Source of the DNA: Clostridiales bacterium
GTDB lineage: Bacteria > Bacillota > Clostridia > Oscillospirales > Oscillospiraceae
NCBI GenBank assembly: GCA_003533405.1
Contig: DQDL01000047.1
Location: 1 to 8,820 of the forward strand
DNA: 8,820 bases
Direction: 5' to 3'
In this document: piece after piece, positions 1-5,445 of the stretch
How positions within the stretch are numbered: the stretch's first letter is position 1
How the letters are laid out: each line of letters opens with the position of its first letter
The notes under the pieces: generated by a model
What the model was told of the DNA's origin: nothing
The model's input: the letters and a program-made list of their open reading frames with translations, nothing else
Databases searched by the model: none
Position numbers and translations under genes: made by a program

Positions 1-19
1 TAGTTCTTTGACAGTCTGA

Positions 20-50
20 AAAATGAAGCCTGCACCGCAGGCTTCATTTT
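20..50. terminator. Bidirectional Rho-independent terminator
   Basis: Positions 20-33 pair perfectly with 37-50, giving a 14-bp stem around a three-base loop (ACC). The GC-rich core (GAAGCCTGC) is flanked by A-run and T-run, so either strand gives a hairpin ending in a U-tract. It would stop the minus-strand gene that ends here and any plus-strand transcript arriving from the left. The right arm includes the last codons and stop of the synthetase gene at 44-50. Positions 1-19 hold nothing recognisable; the TAG at 1-3 could be the stop of an upstream gene, but that cannot be shown. Confidence 0.88.
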
Positions 51-967
51 ATTGTTATATCGTTTTTCGGTACATTCGACCAATCGAAGGTTTTCAACAG
101 CTCCTGCGCACTGATTGGCTTCCCGTCACCCAAACCTAATTGTGCGGCAAGATATCCGAGGATTTCTTCCGCAGAGCGATCTATTCTTAAATTGAGCATA
201 TTCAGGTCGCCTTCACGCTTTGAAAGCTTCCTGCCATCCTCGGCCAGCAGCAGGGGGGCGTGGCAGTATTCCGGCGGTGAGCCGCCCAGCTCGCTTATGA
301 GCCATATCTGCCGTGCCGTTGAGCTTAAGAGGTCGCGACCGCGGACGACACGGTCAATGCCCATGTCCATGTCATCGAACGACACTGCAAGTTGATAGGC
401 AAAAACGCCGTCTGAGCGTCTTATGATGAAGTCCCCGCCATCGGCGAGGTTCTGCCTTATGCGCCCATAGTGCCCATCAACAAAAATTATTTCCTTATCC
501 GGCACACGAATTTTCCACGCAGGTCTCTTGCCGAGCTTTTCAAGCTCAAGTCTCTCTGCTTGGCTCATGTGTCTGCACTTGCAGCCCGTGTCATGCGTAC
601 ATTCGCCCGGGTGCGGCGCAGAAGCGGCCAAGCGCTGGCTGCGGCTGCAATAGCAGGGGTAGAGCATGCCACGCTTTAAAAGTAGGTCGAATATATCCTC
701 GTAAAGCGCCGTTCGGCTGCTTTGATAAAACTCCTCAGTGAGTTCGTTATCCCAGTCAAGACCGAGAAAGCATAGGTCATCTGCAAGCTGCAAGGCATAT
801 TCTCTTGAACACCTGTCCGGGTCTAGATCCTCTATCCGCAATATAATTTTTCCGCCCTTGGAGCGAGCATCCAACCAAGCAAGCAGGTATGACGAGAGAT
901 TTCCCAAGTGCATAACACCGCTCGGACTTGGTGCAAAACGCCCTGTAACAGTAGCTTTTTTATACAT
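44..967 (-). CDS. gluQRS: Glutamyl-queuosine tRNA(Asp) synthetase-like protein (GluQ-RS)
   Basis: This is a truncated class I aminoacyl-tRNA synthetase of 307 residues. GluQ-RS enzymes activate glutamate and attach it to the queuosine base at the wobble position of tRNA(Asp) in the cytosol, not to a tRNA 3' end. Visible features are the N-terminal GRFAPSPSG (9-17), the HIGH-like HLGN (20-23), the RIEDLDPDR substrate segment (44-52), a cysteine-rich putative zinc site (C105, C107, then C123, C129, C131) and the KMSKS-like KLSKR (247-251). The protein ends about 55 residues after KLSKR, so the anticodon-binding domain of full GluRS is absent, as expected for GluQ-RS. The ATG is preceded on its mRNA by AAAGGG (974-979) with a 6-nt spacer. 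It is transcribed divergently from the TetR gene and ends inside a terminator stem. A full discriminating GluRS is ruled out by length; a relaxed role on another tRNA cannot be excluded. Confidence 0.9.
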   Translation of the reverse strand: MYKKATVTGRFAPSPSGVMHLGNLSSYLLAWLDARSKGGKIILRIEDLDPDRCSREYALQLADDLCFLGLDWDNELTEEFYQSSRTALYEDIFDLLLKRGMLYPCYCSRSQRLAASAPHPGECTHDTGCKCRHMSQAERLELEKLGKRPAWKIRVPDKEIIFVDGHYGRIRQNLADGGDFIIRRSDGVFAYQLAVSFDDMDMGIDRVVRGRDLLSSTARQIWLISELGGSPPEYCHAPLLLAEDGRKLSKREGDLNMLNLRIDRSAEEILGYLAAQLGLGDGKPISAQELLKTFDWSNVPKNDITIK

Positions 968-1003
968 AATTTGCCCTTTGTTTAGATTTGATGCATATAT
1001 TTT

Positions 1004-1034
1004 ATCATATTAACGGGAAAATTTAAATAAACAA
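1004..1034 (-). promoter_or_regulatory. Possible promoter of the synthetase gene
   Basis: Read on the minus strand, TTGTTT (1029-1034) lies 19 bp upstream of TATGAT (1004-1009), which is about 37 nt upstream of the synthetase ATG. The hexamers are fair matches to sigma-A sites but the spacing is long, and the whole region is AT-rich, so chance matches are likely. Confidence 0.3.
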
Positions 1035-1055
1035 CTATCATTTTTTCTAAACATG

Positions 1056-1064
1056 TGATATAAA
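1056..1064 (+). promoter_or_regulatory. Candidate extended -10 element for the TetR-family gene
   Basis: TG (1056-1057), one base, then TATAAA (1059-1064) fits an extended -10 element on the plus strand, 31 nt upstream of the TetR ATG. No convincing -35 hexamer sits 16-18 bp upstream, which is tolerated with an extended -10. A short AT-only dyad, ATATA-5-TATAT (1058-1072), overlaps it and could be an operator, but such dyads are common in AT-rich DNA. Confidence 0.35.
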
Positions 1065-1095
1065 GAGTATATAAAATTGTGTTGGGAGGGCAAAT

Positions 1096-1653
1096 ATGGC
1101 TACTTCGACGAAAGAATCCCTAGGTAATGCTCTCAAAAAGATGCTTACCATCAAGCCTATCGATAAGATAACCATAAAAGACCTTGTTGAGGAGTGCGGC
1201 GTTAACCGCCAGACCTTCTATTATCACTTTGATGATGTTTATGACCTGCTCGAGTGGGTGTTTGAGGAGGACGCAAACAGGACTTTGCCGCAGGAGATAC
1301 TGTATGAGAATTGGCGTGAGAATGTTCTCACATTCTTTCATTATCTCTACAACAATAAGCTCTTCGTCCTGAATGTCTATAACTCCAACAACCGCTCGTA
1401 CTTCCTGCGTTATTTTAAGCGCAGACTGCACTACTGCATCCACAGCTTTGCTGTTATCGTTGCAGAGGGCAAAAATATCGAGTGGTCCGACCTTGAGTTC
1501 GTTTGCGAATTTTACGCAAACGGCATTGTCGGCCTTATCTCGCAGTGGCTCGACAGGAACATGGAGCTGCCTCCCGAGATAACCGAGGAGAAGTTCATCA
1601 AGGTGCTTGACGGCAGTATCGAGAGCATGCTGTCGAGGTTTCAGAAAAACTGA
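1096..1653 (+). CDS. TetR/AcrR-family transcriptional regulator, DhaS-like
   Basis: A 185-residue one-component regulator. Residues about 5-55 form the TetR DNA-binding domain: helix 1 around KESLGNALKKML, then KITIKDLVEECGVNRQTFYYHFDD (24-47), which contains the helix-turn-helix and the hallmark FYYHF turn. The rest is a helical ligand/dimerisation domain with many aromatics (LTFFHYLYNNKLFVLNVY), of the type seen in DhaS-like regulators with a TetR_C_8-style C-terminus. The effector and targets are unknown. The start is supported by GGGAGGG (1084-1090), 5 nt upstream of the ATG. It stands alone between a divergent synthetase gene and a strong terminator, so autoregulation or control of a distant target is more likely than control of the downstream operon, which has its own promoter. 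No dihydroxyacetone kinase genes are visible here, so the DhaS name describes fold only. Confidence 0.9.
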   Translation: MATSTKESLGNALKKMLTIKPIDKITIKDLVEECGVNRQTFYYHFDDVYDLLEWVFEEDANRTLPQEILYENWRENVLTFFHYLYNNKLFVLNVYNSNNRSYFLRYFKRRLHYCIHSFAVIVAEGKNIEWSDLEFVCEFYANGIVGLISQWLDRNMELPPEITEEKFIKVLDGSIESMLSRFQKN

Positions 1654-1665
1654 ATATTGACAGGC

Positions 1666-1701
1666 TGCGGGTCTTCGCCATATGTGAAGACCCGCATTTT
1701 T
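1666..1701 (+). terminator. Rho-independent terminator after the TetR-family gene
   Basis: TGCGGGTCTTC (1666-1676) pairs with GAAGACCCGCA (1686-1696), extendable by one G-U and one C-G pair to leave a CATAT loop, and is followed by five T residues (1697-1701). It lies 12 nt after the TetR stop and isolates that gene from the downstream operon. Confidence 0.9.
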
Positions 1702-1704
1702 GTG

Positions 1705-1733
1705 TTGAAAGAAAAGAGAAAAAAGGATATAAT
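1705..1733 (+). promoter_or_regulatory. Strong sigma-A-type promoter of the ybaK-uvrA-recD2-comF run
   Basis: TTGAAA (1705-1710) and a perfect TATAAT (1728-1733) are separated by exactly 17 bp. The site begins four bases after the preceding terminator T-run and predicts a transcript start near 1740, about 19 nt before the ybaK ATG. No operator-like dyad or LexA/DinR-like box is evident around it. Confidence 0.82.
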
Positions 1734-1758
1734 AATTTAGTTTAAAAGAGGTGACGAG

Positions 1759-2232
1759 ATGAAAGAGCAAAAGACAAATGTAATGCGCCTTTTAGAGCAG
1801 AAAAAGATAAGCTACACGCCGCATGAGTACCCGCATGGTGACGAGGCCGTTGACGGTCAGGCCGTTGCACGAATATGCGGTCAGAACCCCGAGCAGGTGT
1901 TCAAAACGCTCGTTGCAAGGGGTGCAAGCAAGACGATATATGTGTTCGTCATTCCTGTCACGGGCGAGCTCGACCTTAAAAAGGCGGCGAAGGCCAGCGG
2001 GGAAAAGTCCGTTGCGATGATCCATGTCAGCGAGATTAATGCGCTGACGGGCTATGTCAGGGGCGGCTGCTCACCGGTGGGCATGAGAAAGCAGTACAAA
2101 ACATTTTTTAATATAAGCGCAGCAGATAAGCCGACAATTATGGTCAGCGCAGGCAAGATAGGCTATCAGGTCGAGCTTGCGCCGGACGAGCTTGTGAAGC
2201 TCACCCGTGGAAGCTACGCACAATTGGTGTAA
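1759..2232 (+). CDS. ybaK: YbaK/EbsC-family aminoacyl-tRNA deacylase, probable Cys-tRNA(Pro) deacylase
   Basis: A single-domain editing protein of 157 residues, the normal length for YbaK. The family hydrolyses mischarged tRNAs, typically Cys-tRNA(Pro) made by prolyl-tRNA synthetase, in trans in the cytosol. Visible signatures are YTPHEYPH (19-26), EQVFKTLV (45-52) with Lys49 at the position of the essential YbaK lysine, the GYVRGGCSPVG loop (98-108) and SAGKIGYQVEL (130-140). The start is set by GAGGTGA (1748-1754), 4 nt before the ATG. It is the first gene after a strong promoter and ends 5 nt before uvrA, so the two are almost certainly co-transcribed. The exact substrate within the superfamily (Cys-tRNA(Pro) versus another mischarged tRNA) is an inference from the YbaK-like motifs. 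Confidence 0.92.
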   Translation: MKEQKTNVMRLLEQKKISYTPHEYPHGDEAVDGQAVARICGQNPEQVFKTLVARGASKTIYVFVIPVTGELDLKKAAKASGEKSVAMIHVSEINALTGYVRGGCSPVGMRKQYKTFFNISAADKPTIMVSAGKIGYQVELAPDELVKLTRGSYAQLV

Positions 2233-2237
2233 TTTAA

Positions 2238-5096
2238 ATGGAAAACAGCATTGTGATCAAAGGCGCAAGAGCCAATAACCTTAAGAATATCGATATTGAG
2301 ATACCAAGAGACAAGCTCATCGTCATGACCGGCGTGTCCGGCAGCGGCAAATCCAGCCTTGCCTTCGACACTATCTATGCCGAGGGGCAGAGGCGATATG
2401 TAGAGAGCCTATCGTCATACGCAAGGCAGTTTCTCGGACAGATGGATAAGCCGGACCTTGATAATATACAAGGACTTTCTCCGGCGATATCCATCGACCA
2501 AAAGACTAGCTCGAGAAATCCCCGCTCGACCGTCGGCACGGTGACGGAGATATACGACTACATGCGTCTTTTGTGGGCACGCATCGGCGTGCCGCACTGC
2601 CCGAAGTGCGGTAAGGAGATAAAGCAGCAGACGATAGATCAGATAATCGACCAGCTCATGCTTCTGCCCGAGGGCACCAAGCTTCAGATACTCGCACCTG
2701 TTGTAAGGGCGAGAAAGGGCGAGTATGTGAAGGTATTTGAGGACGCACGAAAGTCCGGCTATGTAAGAGCAAGGGTGGACGGCAGCATTTATGACCTGTC
2801 CGAGACCATTAAGCTTGAAAAAAACAAAAAGCACGACATTGAGATAATCGTCGACAGAATCGTAATTAAGCCCGAGATAACCCGCAGGCTCACGGACTCT
2901 GTCGAGACGGCGGCTTCGCTTGCAAACGGCCTTGTTATCGCCGATGTGATAAGTGAAAACCGCGAGATACTCTTTTCGCAGAACTACGCCTGCGAGGACT
3001 GCGGCATATCCATAGAGGAGCTCACGCCGAGAATGTTCTCGTTCAACACGCCCTACGGCGCTTGCCCGACCTGCGACGGTCTCGGTATGCAGCTTCTCGT
3101 TGACCCGGAGCTTATCGTGCCTGACGAAAGCCTGAGCCTTGCTGCCGGCGCCGTTCAGGCAAGCGGCTGGTCATCCGGCGGCAATGATTCTATCGCAAAG
3201 ATGTACTATAGCGCACTGGCGAAAAAATACGGCTTTACGCTGGACACACCCTTTAAGGACCTTCCCAAGGAGGCCAAGGACGCACTGTTCTACGGCACTA
3301 AGGGTGAGCCGCTCGACCTTTTGTATGAAAGAGAGAGCAAAAACGGCTCGTTCTCGGGCAAATATTCAAAGCCCTTTGAGGGCATCTGCAATAACCTTGA
3401 GCGCCGCTATCACGAGACGCAGAGCCCCGCAATGCGTGCGGATATCGAGGAGGTCATGTCCGAGATTACCTGCCCGACCTGTGGCGGCCTGAGACTGCGC
3501 AAGGAAGCACTGGCGGTCATCGTTGGCGGTAAAAACATTGCGCAGATGAGCGACATGTCCATCACCGAAGCGATAGACTTTGTCGATAGCTTGGTTTTGA
3601 CCGAAAAGCAGCAGATAATTGCGGCTCAGATATTAAAGGAGATAAAGGTCAGGCTCGGGTTTCTTAAAAATGTCGGCCTGCAGTATCTCACACTGTCAAG
3701 AGGTGCGGTGACACTCTCCGGCGGCGAGAGCCAGAGGATAAGGCTCGCTACACAGATAGGCTCGTCGCTTATGGGCGTTCTGTATATCCTCGATGAGCCG
3801 AGCATCGGTCTGCACCAGCGTGATAACGAAAAGCTTCTGAAAACTCTCAAGGATCTGCGAGATCTCGGCAACACGCTCATTGTTGTTGAGCATGACGAGG
3901 ACACCATTCGGGCAGCGGACTTTGTCGTGGATATCGGCCCCGCTGCGGGCGTTCACGGCGGCGAGGTGGTCTGCGCCGGAACGGTCGATGAGATTTGCGC
4001 CTGCGAGCGCTCGGTGACGGGGCAGTACCTCAGCGGCAGAAAGGTGATACCCGTACCCAGCGAGCGCAGACCTGCCGACAAGGGCTTTATCACCGTTCAC
4101 GATGCAAGAGAAAATAACCTGCGGGGCATCGATGTATCGTTCCCCAAGGGCGTTGTTACCTGTGTGACCGGCGTGTCCGGCAGCGGCAAGTCCTCGCTTG
4201 TAAATGAGATCCTGTATAAGACCGTTGCTCTTGAGAAAAACAGAGCCAAGACGAAGCCCGGCAAATGCGGCGGCGTGACGGGACTTGAGAATATCGACAA
4301 GGTCATCAACATCGACCAAAGCCCCATCGGCAGAACGCCCCGTTCAAATCCTGCGACATATACGGGACTGTTTAACGATATCCGTGAGCTTTTCGCCTCG
4401 ACCGAGGACGCAAAGCTCCGTGGCTATCAGTCGAGCAGGTTTTCCTTCAATGTCAAGGGCGGACGCTGCGAAGCCTGCAAGGGCGACGGCCTGCAGAAGA
4501 TAGAAATGCACTTCCTGCCCGATGTCTATGTACCCTGCGATGTCTGCAAGGGCAAGCGATATAACAGAGAGACGCTCGAGGTCAGGTACAAGGGCAAGAA
4601 TATCTACGAAGTTCTTGACATGACGGTCGAGGAAGCAAGAGATTTCTTTGCAAACCTGCCTAAGATACGAAGCAAGCTCGATACGCTGTACGATGTCGGC
4701 CTTGGGTATATAAAGCTCGGTCAGTCGAGCACGACCCTGTCCGGCGGTGAGGCGCAGCGAGTAAAGCTTGCAACGGAGCTTTCAAAGCGCAGCACGGGCT
4801 CGACTATCTATATCTTAGACGAGCCGACGACCGGCCTGCACATGGCTGATGTGCACAAGCTCATTTATATAATCAACCGACTTGCCGATGCGGGCAACAC
4901 CGTTGTTATTATAGAGCATAACCTTGATATCATAAAATCCTGCGACTATATCATCGACCTTGGTCCCGAGGGCGGCAGCGGCGGCGGAACGGTCGTTTTC
5001 ACAGGCACACCCGAGCAGTGCGCCGACTGCAAGAACAGCTTTACCGGCCAGTTTCTTAAAAACTGCTTTGACCCGACCGTGCTCAGTCTCATATAA
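2238..5096 (+). CDS. uvrA: Excinuclease ABC subunit A
   Basis: UvrA is the damage-recognition ATPase of nucleotide excision repair; it dimerises and loads UvrB on lesions. The 952-residue length is normal and every expected element is intact. First ABC module: Walker A GVSGSGKS (32-39), zinc module C252/C255/C276/C279, signature LSGGESQR (493-500), Walker B ILDEP (517-521). Second module: Walker A GVSGSGKS (645-652), zinc module C744/C747/C767/C770, signature LSGGEAQR (834-841), Walker B ILDEP (858-863 region, D861/E862). An extra CPTCGG pair lies in the central part, and CPKCG follows the UvrB-binding region. The gene starts 5 nt after ybaK with no clear Shine-Dalgarno sequence (only GGTG at 2226-2229), suggesting translational coupling. 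uvrB is not adjacent in this window. The next gene begins 19 nt downstream. Confidence 0.98.
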   Translation: MENSIVIKGARANNLKNIDIEIPRDKLIVMTGVSGSGKSSLAFDTIYAEGQRRYVESLSSYARQFLGQMDKPDLDNIQGLSPAISIDQKTSSRNPRSTVGTVTEIYDYMRLLWARIGVPHCPKCGKEIKQQTIDQIIDQLMLLPEGTKLQILAPVVRARKGEYVKVFEDARKSGYVRARVDGSIYDLSETIKLEKNKKHDIEIIVDRIVIKPEITRRLTDSVETAASLANGLVIADVISENREILFSQNYACEDCGISIEELTPRMFSFNTPYGACPTCDGLGMQLLVDPELIVPDESLSLAAGAVQASGWSSGGNDSIAKMYYSALAKKYGFTLDTPFKDLPKEAKDALFYGTKGEPLDLLYERESKNGSFSGKYSKPFEGICNNLERRYHETQSPAMRADIEEVMSEITCPTCGGLRLRKEALAVIVGGKNIAQMSDMSITEAIDFVDSLVLTEKQQIIAAQILKEIKVRLGFLKNVGLQYLTLSRGAVTLSGGESQRIRLATQIGSSLMGVLYILDEPSIGLHQRDNEKLLKTLKDLRDLGNTLIVVEHDEDTIRAADFVVDIGPAAGVHGGEVVCAGTVDEICACERSVTGQYLSGRKVIPVPSERRPADKGFITVHDARENNLRGIDVSFPKGVVTCVTGVSGSGKSSLVNEILYKTVALEKNRAKTKPGKCGGVTGLENIDKVINIDQSPIGRTPRSNPATYTGLFNDIRELFASTEDAKLRGYQSSRFSFNVKGGRCEACKGDGLQKIEMHFLPDVYVPCDVCKGKRYNRETLEVRYKGKNIYEVLDMTVEEARDFFANLPKIRSKLDTLYDVGLGYIKLGQSSTTLSGGEAQRVKLATELSKRSTGSTIYILDEPTTGLHMADVHKLIYIINRLADAGNTVVIIEHNLDIIKSCDYIIDLGPEGGSGGGTVVFTGTPEQCADCKNSFTGQFLKNCFDPTVLSLI

Positions 5097-5101
5097 TGCA
5101 C

Positions 5102-5109
5102 AAAGGAGG
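5102..5109 (+). promoter_or_regulatory. Ribosome binding site fixing the small membrane protein start
   Basis: AAAGGAGG lies 6 nt before the ATG at 5116, a near-perfect Shine-Dalgarno sequence. It fixes the start at 5116 even though the reading frame stays open upstream into uvrA. It is the strongest ribosome binding site in the window. Confidence 0.9.
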
Positions 5110-5115
5110 CTGGGT

Positions 5116-5445
5116 ATGTTAGTCGATTTTATAGTAGGACTTGCGATAGCAACAATACTTCTTATCATGCTTTGGGCGCTCAAGGGCCTGTTGCTCACGC
5201 CAATAGCGAGCGGAGAGAACACCGATATAAGCATTGAGCTTCGGGTCACGGGCGGTGAGCCGAAGCTTGAGCAGACCATAAAGGGCTTTGTGTGGCTGCG
5301 TGATAACGGCACACTAAGGGCAAATTTGCGCATAGACGCTTGCAATGCCGATTCCGCTGCGAAGCACATTGCCGAGTCTTATGCCGAGAAATACGGCTAT
5401 ATTACACTATCAAAAGATGGAGAGAGCTATGGTAGAGCAAACTGA
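5116..5445 (+). CDS. Small membrane-anchored protein of unknown function
   Basis: I do not recognise a named family. The 109-residue protein opens with one long hydrophobic helix (about 4-29, FIVGLAIATILLIMLWALKGLLL) that lacks a clear cleavage site, so it is probably a membrane anchor. The rest alternates beta and alpha: strand ISIELRVTG (38-46), helix PKLEQTIKGFVWLRDNG (49-65), strand ANLRIDACN (69-77), helix DSAAKHIAESYAEKYG (79-94), strand YITLS. This order, with Asp74 after the second strand, resembles the first half of GT-A glycosyltransferase domains, but no DXD or later catalytic half exists. That resemblance is an inference by eye. The excellent ribosome binding site and the tight placement between uvrA and recD2 argue that it is real and translated. 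Its last 17 nt overlap recD2, so the two are probably translationally coupled. Confidence 0.8.
   Translation: MLVDFIVGLAIATILLIMLWALKGLLLTPIASGENTDISIELRVTGGEPKLEQTIKGFVWLRDNGTLRANLRIDACNADSAAKHIAESYAEKYGYITLSKDGESYGRAN

Noticed and set aside
1120..1770. 216-codon minus-strand frame opposite the TetR-family gene
   Set aside because: It crosses the terminator and promoter between tetR and ybaK, has low-complexity content and no domain, while the plus strand has a clear TetR protein with a good ribosome binding site.
2331..4190. Near-identical DNA stretch of over 20 bp at the two Walker A sites of uvrA
   Set aside because: Both copies encode the same TGVSGSGKS motif in the two ABC modules; this reflects the ancient internal duplication and shared codon choice, not a mobile or recombination element.
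3696..4319. Long open frame (207 codons) on the minus strand inside uvrA
   Set aside because: It lies fully opposite conserved uvrA codons covering the first signature, Walker B and second Walker A, has no recognisable domain, and is explained by the codon bias of uvrA.
4960..5115. Longer version of the small membrane protein starting inside uvrA
   Set aside because: The extension is out of frame within uvrA's conserved C-terminus, is alanine/arginine-rich without structure, and the strong AAAGGAGG site points to the ATG at 5116.
5345..5428. Longer recD2 start upstream of 5429
   Set aside because: The extra residues lie in the coding region of the small membrane protein, have no ribosome binding site and do not resemble the RecD2 N-terminus, which begins at VEQTEINGIISSV.
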